From: JAIWNK01 sp964453115
GTDB lineage: Bacteria; Chloroflexota; Anaerolineae; Anaerolineales; Anaerolineaceae
Reading direction: 5' to 3'
DNA: 64,000 nucleotides
Assembly (NCBI GenBank): GCA_964453115.1
Contig: CAYVRT010000005.1
Location: forward strand, 65,148 to 129,147
The position numbers and the translations under genes were made by a program. The notes below the pieces were generated by a model. It saw only the letters and a list, made by a program, of their open reading frames with translations, ran no database searches and had not been told where the DNA came from. Below, in pieces: positions 24,476 through 33,123 of this stretch; position 1 is the stretch's first letter; every line of letters begins with the position of its first letter.

Positions 24476-26953
24476 TTAACGCAGCACACCCGGCAAGAAC
24501 AATCGCTTTGCCTGAGTCAGGTGCCAGTCTGGATCTTTCAGCACCAAAAACTGATGCAAGGCGTTCCCCACAACCGGATAGCCAGCCGGCACGCTCAGCC
24601 GGTTATATCCCAAATCCAATTCTCCATTCAACAAACGCGTCATTCCCAACCATGCATCCGGCACCGCACCGCTCAAACGGTTGTGCGAAATATCCATCTT
24701 GCGCAGTTGAGACAGGTCACCAAACGTCTCCGGCAACACCCCACTCAACCCATTCTCCGACAGGTCCAAACCAAACAAATTTCCCAGGTTTCCCAATTCA
24801 GTCGGAATGTTGCCGCTCAGTTCACAATTGCGCAACAGCAAATAGCGCAACTCCAACAAATTGCCCAATTCAGCAGGGATGCTGCCGCCCAACGGGTTAT
24901 CATCTAAAATCAGCCGGCTCAGTCCAACGATCCCACCCAATTCCGGCGGAATGCCACCCGTCAACTGATTCCCCGACAGATTCAAATAGTCCAAATCATC
25001 CATTTCTCCCAATTCCGGCGGAATGCTACCCGTCAACTGATTCCCCGATAGATTCAAATAGCCCAAATCATCCATTTCTCCCAACACTGCCGGAATGCTG
25101 CCCGTCAGGTCATTATTGCTCAAATCTAATATGTTCAGCCCGTCTATATCCTTAAATTCAGATGGAATAGAGCCGCTTAATGCATTGTCCGACATCGAAA
25201 ACATATCTAATCCATCCAAATTAGCAATCTGCGCCGGAATGCCGCTAAAGGAATTCTGGTTCAGGTTAACCCAATACAGGCTGTCCATGTCCCCCATCTC
25301 TGGGGGCAGGCTGCCGCTTAGCTGATTGACTGAAAAATCTACCTGCACCAATGCATCCCAATTCCCAATCGTTGCGGGCAGACTGCCGCTCAATTGATTG
25401 GATTCCAAGAACAGGTATTGCAAACTGGAAAGCTGCCCCCATTGCGCCGGAATGCTGCCGCTCAACTGATTGTTGCCCAAATATAGCTCTCGCAGCGAGC
25501 TGAGGTTCCCCAGTTCTGGCGGCAGACCGCCACTCAATTGATTGTTGGAGAGGCCCAGCACCTCCAGTTGTCCCAAATTCCCCAATTCCGGTGGAATGCT
25601 GCCATCCAGCTCATTATATGCCAGATGAAGCTGCTTCAAACTGCTCAAGTTGCCCAGTTCCGGCGGGATTCCGCCGCTAAAATGATTAGAAGAGAGAATC
25701 ATGTACTGTAAGCTGCTCAAGTTCCCCAGTTCCGGCGGGATATTGCCCGTTAGACCCCAGCCCAAATTCAATTCCTGTAAGTTGGTCAGATTGCCCAGCT
25801 CAACCGGAATGCCACCCGTAAATTCGCCGCTCAATGCCAATCGCTCTAACAGCACCAAATTTCCCAGTTCGGGCGGAATGCTACCTGTCAAATAATTGTC
25901 TACCAGATTCAAAATGCGCAGTTCGCTCAAATTGCCCACTTGCGGCGCGAGCACCCCAAACAGGTTGTTATAAGGCAGTTCAATCGCCTGCACATGTCCA
26001 TCTGTCACCGTCACCCCCACCCAGCCAGAGGGCGTGTTGCTGCGCAGCCAATCCCCACTCCACATCCACCAATCCCCGTTTGCGCTGTCATAAAACCGCA
26101 CCAACGCATCACATTCCAGGGCTGGAATTTCGCTCACTGAACTACAACCCTGGGTGAGATGCCAGTTTGCATCGCGGCTGAACAAGAATTGGTGCAGCGA
26201 ATTGCCCGCCACCGGATATCCTACCGGCACACTCAACCAGTTTTCATCCAAATCCAAATTACCGGCTGCAATATCTGTCAAATTCGCCAGGCTCTCCGGA
26301 ATGTCGCCATGCAGCCAATTGGCATTTAGCTTGAGGGCAACCAGATCTATGTTGCCAAGCTCCGCTGGAATTCGCCCACTCAATTGATTGTGATCGAGGT
26401 ACAACCCGCGCAGGGTAGTGATTGCACCCAATTCCACCGGGATGCTACCAACCAGCTCATTTTCTTCCAGGTGCAGGCTGGTCAACGGCAAGGCTGCCAG
26501 TTCCAATGGAATTGAATCGCTCAGCGAATTGCCCGAAAGGTCAAAACGCATCAGGCTGCTCATCTGCCCCAGTTCAGCTGGAATGGCCCCCGCCAGTTCA
26601 TTATCGGCCAGGTCAAGCCATACGACCATCGTCAAATTGCCCAACTCCATTGGCAGGCTGCCAACCAGGTAATTGTTGGGCATGCGCAGCTGCGTCACAT
26701 GTCCACCCGAGACAACCAGGCCAAACCAGTTTGAAGGTGTGTTGGTCAACAACCAGTTGGTTGCATTCGTCCAACCCGGCCCATTTGTTCGATTGTATAA
26801 CGCCGCCAGGGCAAGACATTCATCGAGCGGAATTTCCGTTACCTGCGTGCAGTCAAAATCCTTTGTCGCGGCCTGCACCGGCACGACCATCCATTGCCAG
26901 CCAACGGCTAGCAAAGCCACCACCAACCAAAAACGAACGACCAGCATTTTCAT
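24476..26953 (-). CDS. Secreted plant-type leucine-rich-repeat protein
   Basis: An 825-residue secreted protein: signal peptide (about 1-28, ending VPVQA), then more than twenty 24-residue LRRs of the plant-like type, with the form L..L.L..N.L.G.IP.ELG. Two non-LRR modules punctuate it: an N-cap ECLALAALYNRTNGPGW recurs as ECDALVRFYDSANGDWW, and an end module HQFLFSRDANWHLTQ recurs as HQFLVLKDPDWHLTQ, so the protein is an internal duplication of unequal halves. The C-terminus KRLFLPGVLR resembles short tails I associate with secreted Chloroflexota proteins. A role in adhesion or carbohydrate/protein binding is a guess. Start chosen at MKMLVV, after GGAGG; the frame is open four codons farther. 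Confidence 0.85.
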   Translation of the reverse strand: MKMLVVRFWLVVALLAVGWQWMVVPVQAATKDFDCTQVTEIPLDECLALAALYNRTNGPGWTNATNWLLTNTPSNWFGLVVSGGHVTQLRMPNNYLVGSLPMELGNLTMVVWLDLADNELAGAIPAELGQMSSLMRFDLSGNSLSDSIPLELAALPLTSLHLEENELVGSIPVELGAITTLRGLYLDHNQLSGRIPAELGNIDLVALKLNANWLHGDIPESLANLTDIAAGNLDLDENWLSVPVGYPVAGNSLHQFLFSRDANWHLTQGCSSVSEIPALECDALVRFYDSANGDWWMWSGDWLRSNTPSGWVGVTVTDGHVQAIELPYNNLFGVLAPQVGNLSELRILNLVDNYLTGSIPPELGNLVLLERLALSGEFTGGIPVELGNLTNLQELNLGWGLTGNIPPELGNLSSLQYMILSSNHFSGGIPPELGNLSSLKQLHLAYNELDGSIPPELGNLGQLEVLGLSNNQLSGGLPPELGNLSSLRELYLGNNQLSGSIPAQWGQLSSLQYLFLESNQLSGSLPATIGNWDALVQVDFSVNQLSGSLPPEMGDMDSLYWVNLNQNSFSGIPAQIANLDGLDMFSMSDNALSGSIPSEFKDIDGLNILDLSNNDLTGSIPAVLGEMDDLGYLNLSGNQLTGSIPPELGEMDDLDYLNLSGNQLTGGIPPELGGIVGLSRLILDDNPLGGSIPAELGNLLELRYLLLRNCELSGNIPTELGNLGNLFGLDLSENGLSGVLPETFGDLSQLRKMDISHNRLSGAVPDAWLGMTRLLNGELDLGYNRLSVPAGYPVVGNALHQFLVLKDPDWHLTQAKRLFLPGVLR
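24938..25081. repeat. Two adjacent 72-bp near-identical repeats in the LRR gene
   Basis: The units beginning at 24938 and 25010 differ at only about three or four bases and encode one 24-residue LRR each (MDDLDYLNLSGNQLTG type). Other repeats in the gene are much more diverged, so this pair is a recent duplication or was homogenised. Confidence 0.85.
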
Positions 26954-27021
26954 CTCTTCCTCCATAAGCCAAAAAACAAAGATGGATGCTTACAGAATAG
27001 CGATTTTGCGTCCAAAAAACG

Positions 27022-27057
27022 TCCAAAAAAAATCCCCCGCTCCTTTTGGAACGGGGG
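27022..27057 (-). terminator. Intrinsic terminator of the sigma/anti-sigma/membrane-protein operon
   Basis: CCCCCGCTCC and GGAACGGGGG form a 10-pair stem with one mismatch and a TTTT loop, followed on the minus strand by eight T's. Confidence 0.85.
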
Positions 27058-27087
27058 AAAGCATCAACTTGCATTCAGTTTGGTTGC

Positions 27088-28149
27088 TCAGAGCGCCGGT
27101 TCTGCCGTCAAGTTCGGGGACAAACCATTTTGCAGCGCTGAAAGTGCCAGCACCTCGCGGTAGGTCAGCGTCCAGGTTGTTGAGCCAAAGGTCAATTCCA
27201 GCGCCGAAGCTGCCAGCCCAACCACCATTGCCACCAGGAAGAGGATGAACAGGCCAATCACCACCCCGGCCAGCCAGCCAATGGGACTAACCAGCAACGT
27301 TGCCAGCAGGCCAACGGCCACCGCCGGGCCAATAGCCATCACGGTGCCAAGCGCCAGCGTCACCAAAATGACCGGGATGAGCACAATTTGCCAGCCCAAT
27401 CGCAAACCAAAGAGCAGCAAACCCATCAGGAAGGAGTCGAGGAAGCGCTTACGCAGCACCTGCCAGCCTCGGCTGAACGAAGCAAAAACACCCAGCCCTT
27501 CCAGCACACTGGCCCGCCGGGTAAACTGCATCCACAGCGAAACCGCCACCGAAGCCAGAATGAGCAGGAACAGATTCAACATCAGCAGGCCCACTGCCGC
27601 CACCGTTCCCAAAATGCCCAGCGTCTCGTTCTGCGTCGCCCAAAGCAGGAGCGGCAAAACAGCAATCCCGAGCAGCAAAAGGCCAACAAAGAACATCACC
27701 AGCCCAACCAACAAATCCATCAAGAACAGGCGCAAAGCAGTGCGGTTCCAGCCCAGTTTCCAACCAGCGCGAAAGCCCAGCTGCGTACCATCGCTCTCAT
27801 AGCGGTCTACCATGCGAATGACGGAAGTCTCGGACACGTAGCGCACCACGGAGGCAACAATGCTCAAAATCACCATCAGGCAAATGAGCGCCACACCAAT
27901 TGCAACCACCGTCCCAAGGACACTCTCTGGCGATGGCCAATTGCTTGGCCAGGCACTCGACCAATCACCCGACCAGGGCATATCATTGCCCGGCTGCGTT
28001 CCGGGTGTTCCCGTACCACTGCCGCCGCCGCCCCCTCCGCCACCGCCACTGCCGCCCATCGTCAGCGCCAGCAGCAGGCCAAAGATCCATAATGTGCGAT
28101 AATTGAGCGTAATTTTAAACGCTCGTTGCAAAATCTTAAAGTGATCCAT
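27088..28149 (-). CDS. Polytopic membrane protein with poly-Gly loop, unknown function
   Basis: A 353-residue membrane protein with about six hydrophobic helices. After helix 1 (about 20-32) a low-complexity stretch contains a run of nine glycines and a Gly/Thr/Pro/Trp-rich loop up to about residue 70. The C-terminal part ends in TLTYREVLALSALQ. I do not recognise a named family with confidence. It overlaps the anti-sigma gene by 14 bases and is followed by a strong terminator, so it is the last gene of sigma/anti-sigma/this protein, and is probably linked to the envelope response they control. Confidence 0.8.
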   Translation of the reverse strand: MDHFKILQRAFKITLNYRTLWIFGLLLALTMGGSGGGGGGGGGSGTGTPGTQPGNDMPWSGDWSSAWPSNWPSPESVLGTVVAIGVALICLMVILSIVASVVRYVSETSVIRMVDRYESDGTQLGFRAGWKLGWNRTALRLFLMDLLVGLVMFFVGLLLLGIAVLPLLLWATQNETLGILGTVAAVGLLMLNLFLLILASVAVSLWMQFTRRASVLEGLGVFASFSRGWQVLRKRFLDSFLMGLLLFGLRLGWQIVLIPVILVTLALGTVMAIGPAVAVGLLATLLVSPIGWLAGVVIGLFILFLVAMVVGLAASALELTFGSTTWTLTYREVLALSALQNGLSPNLTAEPAL

Positions 28150-28714
28150 TCTTCACTCCTTTCTCCATCCAATGCCGGCGCCGATCCACGAGCCAGCTTG
28201 CCGTCCAACCTAAAAACAACCCGCCCAAGATGAGCGTAATTAACACATCCAACCACAGCCAGCCCACCAGCCCTTCACCCAACGTCCACCAAGGGGAAGC
28301 CTCCCCTTCCAGCTGTGGCAAGGGAGAATACCACAGCAAGTCAAGCGGTAGCCCCAGGCTACCCAACAGCCCAAGCACCGCACCGGCCGCAAATGCCGCC
28401 TGTGTGAAGGCCCAGGCAGCCACCAGACCAAGCGGCAACCACTGCCAAACGAAGCGCAGCAATTTGTGTCCAAGCGGGCGCGGAGTTTGCTCGCCCAGCT
28501 GCAATACAACCTGCGAGGCAAAGCGCTGTCGCGAGAGCGAAGGCACCGCCATTGGCGCACTTTGCAGCAACGAGGAAATGCTGCGCATCTGCCGCAATTC
28601 CTCCTGGCAGGCAACGCAATCCAATAGGTGTTGCTCCACCTTACGCAATGCATCGCCGCTCAACTCGCCATCATAATAGGCCATCAACCGTTCGTGCATC
28701 ACACATTCATTCAT
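28136..28714 (-). CDS. Zinc-finger anti-sigma factor, membrane-bound
   Basis: A 192-residue ZAS-type anti-sigma protein. The N-terminal zf-HC2 domain has H29, C33 and C36 (HLLDCVAC); two membrane segments follow (about 90-118 and 150-172), with a basic C-terminal tail. It would hold the ECF sigma factor at the membrane until a signal releases it. Its ATG overlaps the sigma-factor stop (ATGA), the usual coupled arrangement. The double-membrane-span C-terminus is somewhat unusual, since many such proteins have one. Confidence 0.85.
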   Translation of the reverse strand: MNECVMHERLMAYYDGELSGDALRKVEQHLLDCVACQEELRQMRSISSLLQSAPMAVPSLSRQRFASQVVLQLGEQTPRPLGHKLLRFVWQWLPLGLVAAWAFTQAAFAAGAVLGLLGSLGLPLDLLWYSPLPQLEGEASPWWTLGEGLVGWLWLDVLITLILGGLFLGWTASWLVDRRRHWMEKGVKNGSL

Positions 28715-29262
28715 AGCGCCTCCACAAAGGTCGCCAACGCCAGCCGCAGCTGTGTGCGTCCATAGCTAAGTCGTGACATGACAGTTCCAACCGGAATACC
28801 GAGCGCCGCGCCAATCTCCTGATAGGAGAGCCCTTCATATTCGCGCAGCACGACGACCGCCCGGCAAGCAGGTGGCAGCGCCAGCACGGCCTGCTTGACT
28901 GCATCGGCGCGCTGTGCGCTTTCCAGTGCTGCTTCAGGTTGCAATGCGTTCGGCTGTGGCAATTCATCCGGTTCCTCCAGGCTCGGCTGCACCCGGCGCA
29001 GCGCATCCAATGCGGCATTGATTGCAATTCGGTATAGCCAGCTGCGAAAGGCATAGCGCGGGTTGTAACCTTGCAGATGCTGCCAGGCGCGCAGGAAGGC
29101 TTCTTGGGCTGCTTCCTCGGCCAGTTCTGCATCTCCGCACATTCGGTACACCACATTCACCACACCAGAGCGATGCCGACAGACCAGGTCACTGAATGCA
29201 CGCCGGTCACCACCTTGAGCGGCCTGCACCAGCGTCAGATCACTTTGGATTGTTTCGGTCAT
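28711..29262 (-). CDS. ECF-family RNA polymerase sigma factor
   Basis: A 183-residue ECF sigma factor: region 2 with NVVYRMCGDAELAEEAAQEA and FRSWLYRIAINAALDALRR, then region 4 with LPPACRAVVVLREYEGLSYQ and the helix-turn-helix EIGAALGIPVGTVMSRL. It directs RNA polymerase to a small regulon and is controlled by the overlapping anti-sigma gene. The start is the ATG at 29262, after an AAAGGA site; the frame is open to 29319 without support. No clear ECF-type promoter could be assigned upstream. Confidence 0.92.
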   Translation of the reverse strand: MTETIQSDLTLVQAAQGGDRRAFSDLVCRHRSGVVNVVYRMCGDAELAEEAAQEAFLRAWQHLQGYNPRYAFRSWLYRIAINAALDALRRVQPSLEEPDELPQPNALQPEAALESAQRADAVKQAVLALPPACRAVVVLREYEGLSYQEIGAALGIPVGTVMSRLSYGRTQLRLALATFVEAL

Positions 29263-29311
29263 GCTCAGTCCTTTCACCCATATATACGCAGAATGGAAAT
29301 CGTTTATTCGG

Positions 29312-29350
29312 TTTTGCAAGAAACAGACCCCGGTGAATTGCCGGGGTCTG
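29312..29350 (-). terminator. Intrinsic terminator of gap-pgk
   Basis: CAGACCCCGG (29324-29333) and CCGGGGTCTG (29341-29350) form a perfect 10-pair stem, followed on the minus strand by TTTCTT, 24 bases past the pgk stop. Confidence 0.8.
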
Positions 29351-29373
29351 TCGCGTTCTTTCGATTTGGCAGG

Positions 29374-30549
29374 TTATTTATCCTGCAAGGCCGCCACACC
29401 GGGCAGAACCAGACCTTCCAGCATTTCGAGCGAGGCACCGCCACCGGTCGAAATGTGGGTAATCTTGTCTGCCAGGCCAGATTGTTGAATGGCCGCCACC
29501 GATTCGCCGCCACCAATGACGCTCACCGCGCCGCTTTCGGCAACTGCATGTGCCACGCCAAACGTCCCTTCGGCAAAGGGGGCAAACTCAAACACACCCA
29601 TCGGCCCATTCCAGACCACCGTCCCGGCACCGGCCAACACAGCCGCATATTTTTTGACCGTTTCGGGGCCAATATCCAGCACGCGCCAGCCCGCCGGGAC
29701 ATTGCCGGTTGGCTGCGTTTGCTTTGTAGCACCCGCATCAAAGGCATCGCCCAGCACCACATCCACCGGCAGGTGCAGTTTGCCACCGCTCAGCGCCAGC
29801 AGTTCGCGGGCTGTATCCAGTGCGCCATCTTCCACCAGCGAATCAGCCAGTTCCAGCCCCTGCGCCTTGAAGAAGGTATTCGCCATTCCGCCGCCAATCA
29901 GCACGGCATCGGCCCTGGTCAACAAGTTGCGGATAACGCCAATCTTATCGCTGATTTTCGCTCCGCCCAGAATGGCAACAAACGGGCGCTTTGGCTCGGC
30001 AATTGCCTGCCCCAAATAGCGGATTTCCTTCTCCAACAGGTAACCAGCGACACCGGGCAGGAAGTGCGTCACACCCTCCGTTGAGGCATGGGCGCGGTGT
30101 GCCGTGCCAAAAGCATCATTGACGAACAACTCAGCCAGCGCAGCAAGCTGCCGCGCCATTTCCATGTCGTTCTTTTCCTCTTCCGGGTGAAAGCGCGTAT
30201 TCTCCAGCACCAACACCGCACCAGGCTGCAAGGCTGCGGCAGCTGCCTCAGCCGCCGGGCCAATGCAATCCTCGGCAAATGCCACCGGCTTGCCAAGCAA
30301 CCCGCTCAAATGCAGAGCAACTGGCTTAAGCGTGTATTTGGCATCCGGGCCGCCTTTCGGGCGTCCCAAATGCGAGCAGAGAATCACCGCCGCGCCGTGC
30401 GTCAGCAGGTATTCAATCGTCGGCAAAGCAGCGCGAATGCGGGTGTCATCGCTCACTGCACCATCTTTCAACGGCACATTGAAATCCACGCGCACCAGCA
30501 CCTTCTTACCCTTTACCTCAATATCTTCAATCGTTTTCTTGCTGAACAT
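29374..30549 (-). CDS. pgk: Phosphoglycerate kinase
   Basis: A 391-residue Pgk. The N-terminus has VLVRVDFNVPL; further landmarks are LCSHLGRPKGG, FHPEEEKND and the C-terminal nucleotide-binding part with WNGPMGVFE and ISTGGGASLEML. It converts 1,3-bisphosphoglycerate and ADP to 3-phosphoglycerate and ATP in glycolysis, and the reverse in gluconeogenesis. It follows gap after 18 bases with a GGAG site, forming a classical gap-pgk operon closed by the terminator at 29312-29350. Confidence 0.97.
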   Translation of the reverse strand: MFSKKTIEDIEVKGKKVLVRVDFNVPLKDGAVSDDTRIRAALPTIEYLLTHGAAVILCSHLGRPKGGPDAKYTLKPVALHLSGLLGKPVAFAEDCIGPAAEAAAAALQPGAVLVLENTRFHPEEEKNDMEMARQLAALAELFVNDAFGTAHRAHASTEGVTHFLPGVAGYLLEKEIRYLGQAIAEPKRPFVAILGGAKISDKIGVIRNLLTRADAVLIGGGMANTFFKAQGLELADSLVEDGALDTARELLALSGGKLHLPVDVVLGDAFDAGATKQTQPTGNVPAGWRVLDIGPETVKKYAAVLAGAGTVVWNGPMGVFEFAPFAEGTFGVAHAVAESGAVSVIGGGESVAAIQQSGLADKITHISTGGGASLEMLEGLVLPGVAALQDK

Positions 30550-30567
30550 GTGCAGCTCCTGCTGAGT

Positions 30568-31620
30568 TTACAGCGACTTGGCGAGCAAGGCCGCCAGATC
30601 GGCGGTGCGGCAGGAATAGCCCCATTCATTGTCATACCAGGTAACAACCTTGACCAGGTTGCCGCCCATGACCATGTTGGAAGGCAAATCAACAATCGAG
30701 GAACGCGGGTCACCCTTGAAGTCCATCGAGACCAACGGGTCACCGTACTTACCGCGCGTCACACCCAAAATGCCGGCCAATGGGCCTTCGGCAGCTTCAA
30801 TGAAGGCTGCATTCAATTCATCCTTGCTGGTTGCACGTTCCACGGTGCAGACGAAGTCCACAATCGAAACGGTTGGGGTTGGCACGCGCAACGCATACCC
30901 ATCAAATTTGCCCTTCAGCTCGGGAATGACCAGCGCAACTGCCTTGGCCGCCCCGGTTGTGGTCGGAATGATGTTCAAACCGGCAGCGCGTGAGCGGCGC
31001 ATTTCCTTCTTGTGGCCCTGGTCCAAAATGACCTGGTCGTTGGTGTAGGAGTGAATCGTCGTCATCACACCATGCACAATGCCAAAGCGGTCATGCACAA
31101 TTTTGGCTGCCGGAGCAAGACAGTTGGTGGTACAGGATGCATTCGAAATGACGTGGTGCTGCGCCGGGTTATAGCGTTCGTGGTTAACGCCCATCACAAT
31201 GGTGAGATCTTCGTTCTTGGCCGGAGCGGTGATGATAACCTTCTTTGCCCCGCCGCGTTCGATATGCACCACCGCGCCCGCTTTGCCCTTCGCCGGGTCG
31301 CCCTTGGCATCGGTGAAAATGCCTGTGCCTTCAATGACAATATCCACACCCAAATCTGCCCAATGCAGGTTGGCCGGGTCTTTCTCGGCAAACACACGCA
31401 CCGTGCGCCCGCCAACCACCAGGTTACCATCCACCACTTCCACCGTGCCGGGGAAGATGCCATAATTGGAGTCATACTTGAACAGGTGCGCATTGGCCTC
31501 GGCATCGAACAAGTCATTCACTGCCACCACTTCCAGGGCATCGCCTTGCCGTTCCATGATTGCCTTCAACACCTGCCGTCCAATGCGGCCAAAACCATTG
31601 ATACCTACACGTACTGCCAT
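30568..31620 (-). CDS. gap: Glyceraldehyde-3-phosphate dehydrogenase, type I
   Basis: A 350-residue GAPDH with NAD-binding GINGFGRIGR at the N-terminus, the catalytic Cys at 163 in SNASCTTNCLAP, and RVPTPTVSIVDF. Asp at the end of the second strand (VVAVNDLFD) favours NAD over NADP. It oxidises glyceraldehyde-3-phosphate to 1,3-bisphosphoglycerate. A GGAGG site precedes the ATG. The leader carries a perfect inverted repeat followed by six T's. Confidence 0.97.
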   Translation of the reverse strand: MAVRVGINGFGRIGRQVLKAIMERQGDALEVVAVNDLFDAEANAHLFKYDSNYGIFPGTVEVVDGNLVVGGRTVRVFAEKDPANLHWADLGVDIVIEGTGIFTDAKGDPAKGKAGAVVHIERGGAKKVIITAPAKNEDLTIVMGVNHERYNPAQHHVISNASCTTNCLAPAAKIVHDRFGIVHGVMTTIHSYTNDQVILDQGHKKEMRRSRAAGLNIIPTTTGAAKAVALVIPELKGKFDGYALRVPTPTVSIVDFVCTVERATSKDELNAAFIEAAEGPLAGILGVTRGKYGDPLVSMDFKGDPRSSIVDLPSNMVMGGNLVKVVTWYDNEWGYSCRTADLAALLAKSL

Positions 31621-31643
31621 AGCTCAACCTCCTTAAGGTTTTG

Positions 31644-31671
31644 AAAAAATTTCCCATACGAAACCGTATGG
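31644..31671 (-). promoter_or_regulatory. Inverted repeat plus T-run in the gap leader
   Basis: On the minus strand CCATACG-GTTT-CGTATGG is a perfect 7-pair inverted repeat, followed by GAAATTTTTTC. It ends about 24 bases before the gap ATG. It could be a weak attenuator or an 18-bp operator; the stem is short, so attenuation alone is uncertain. Confidence 0.4.
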
Positions 31672-31710
31672 TGGATTGCTGTTACCCATCTGTACAAGCC
31701 AGACTTTTCT

Positions 31711-31738
31711 ATTTTACCGCAAGTTGCCTCGGTTTGAA
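31711..31738 (-). promoter_or_regulatory. Possible promoter of gap-pgk
   Basis: TTCAAA (31733-31738), a 16-base spacer and TAAAAT (31711-31716) on the minus strand. Both hexamers are imperfect. It would give a leader of about 85 bases holding the inverted repeat. Confidence 0.35.
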
Positions 31739-31777
31739 TATATTTTATCGAAAAATGAAAATTTGATAAGCATTGCG

Positions 31778-33115
31778 CTAGTCTTCAGCCGTCACCTGCC
31801 GGTTCAGCGGCCCGGTGCGTTCATAGAACAAATCCATAATGGTGCGCGCCAGTTTGGTTGAATGATGTCGCCAGCCCTGTTGCTCATCTGCTAAATCTGC
31901 CGCATACAAACCGCTCATCTGCGGGTCAAATCTTACCCATTCCACACCTTCCGGCAACCGTCCTTCAAAGCGATTGTTGCACAAGACCAGGTCAAACAAC
32001 CGATTGCCAACATGCTGCTCCAAGACCCGCAAATAATCGGCACAGTGAAAACCATCCGTCTCTCCCGGCTCATTTGCCACATTGCAAACATAGAGCTTAA
32101 CGGCCCGGCTGCTGCGCAACGCCGCCGCCAGGTCATGCACCAGCAAATTGGGCAAAATGCTGGTGAACAGGCTTCCAGGCCCAACCACAATCAATTCCGC
32201 CGATAGAATCGCCTGCAATGCCGGAGGATAAGCCAGCGGATTGTTCGGCTCCAACCATACCCGGCGAATTCTGCCCGACACCTTGGGGATTTCGCTCTCC
32301 CCCTTCACCACAACAGCACCTTCCGCCGGATTGAAAACATCGGCCACCAGGCGCACATCATGCAGGGTGGAAGGCAGCACCCGCCCGCGAATCGCCAATA
32401 CGCGCGCCGACTCGGCCACCCCTTCTTCAAAGCTGCCAGTAATTTCCGCCAGGGCAGTAATCAGCAAATTGCCCAGGCTATGCCCCCCCAGCCCAGCCGC
32501 AGTGCCAAAGCGATACTGAAAAAGCTGCGTCAACAATTCCTCATCATCCGAAAGGGCCGCCAAACAATTGCGAATATCGCCCGGCGGCAGAACGCCCATG
32601 CTACGTCGCAGTTCGCCCGAAGACCCGCCATCATCCGCCACCGTCACAATGGCAGTAATATTATTGCTATATTCTTTTAACCCGCGCAATAGCGCTGAAA
32701 GCCCCGTCCCACCGCCAATCACCACCACTCGCGGCCCGCGATCGCGCTTCCGATAGGCCGAAACCGCATCCAAAATGGGCCGCCCCGGACGAACAAAAGG
32801 CCGCAGCAAAGTGCGGTTCAACCCCCAGGTACCGAGCAAAATTAACCCCAGCCCCAGTCCGCCAAAAATCAAGGCCCGCACCGGACGCGCCAAAAAGCTC
32901 AACGAAAGCACCGCCACAATCGGCAGCCACCAGGTGTTGAGCGCCGAGCGATACACATCTAACAATAAGACCCCAAACCCAAGCCCGACCAGCGTTGTGC
33001 CGAGCAAAATCAGCCCCAGCCAGCGCTTGACGCCCAAACCTGGCATCAGCCAACGCGATTCTTGCGCCAGCATTTGCCAAAAACGACGATACCAGGGCAG
33101 TTGGTGGGGTTGCAT
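31778..33115 (-). CDS. YvcK/CofD-like protein (gluconeogenesis factor family) with membrane anchor
   Basis: A 445-residue protein. Residues 128-440 are the CofD-like/YvcK domain: RVVVIGGGTGLSALLRGL at the start, then VTVADDGGSSGELR and LPPGDIRNCLAAL. B. subtilis YvcK binds UDP-sugars and affects carbon flux and cell-wall synthesis. Here an N-terminal region with about three hydrophobic helices (33-52, 62-78, 82-98) is added, so the protein is membrane-anchored, unlike the soluble YvcK. The -10 ends 8 bases before the ATG, and no Shine-Dalgarno site is evident. It lies between gap-pgk and a divergent sugar kinase. Confidence 0.88.
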   Translation of the reverse strand: MQPHQLPWYRRFWQMLAQESRWLMPGLGVKRWLGLILLGTTLVGLGFGVLLLDVYRSALNTWWLPIVAVLSLSFLARPVRALIFGGLGLGLILLGTWGLNRTLLRPFVRPGRPILDAVSAYRKRDRGPRVVVIGGGTGLSALLRGLKEYSNNITAIVTVADDGGSSGELRRSMGVLPPGDIRNCLAALSDDEELLTQLFQYRFGTAAGLGGHSLGNLLITALAEITGSFEEGVAESARVLAIRGRVLPSTLHDVRLVADVFNPAEGAVVVKGESEIPKVSGRIRRVWLEPNNPLAYPPALQAILSAELIVVGPGSLFTSILPNLLVHDLAAALRSSRAVKLYVCNVANEPGETDGFHCADYLRVLEQHVGNRLFDLVLCNNRFEGRLPEGVEWVRFDPQMSGLYAADLADEQQGWRHHSTKLARTIMDLFYERTGPLNRQVTAED

Positions 33116-33123
33116 CAGCCCCT

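Noticed and set aside
24476..26700. Regular spacing of similar DNA segments, at first sight like a repeat array or CRISPR
   Set aside because: The period is 72 bases, the units are coding LRRs in one frame and there are no unique spacers.
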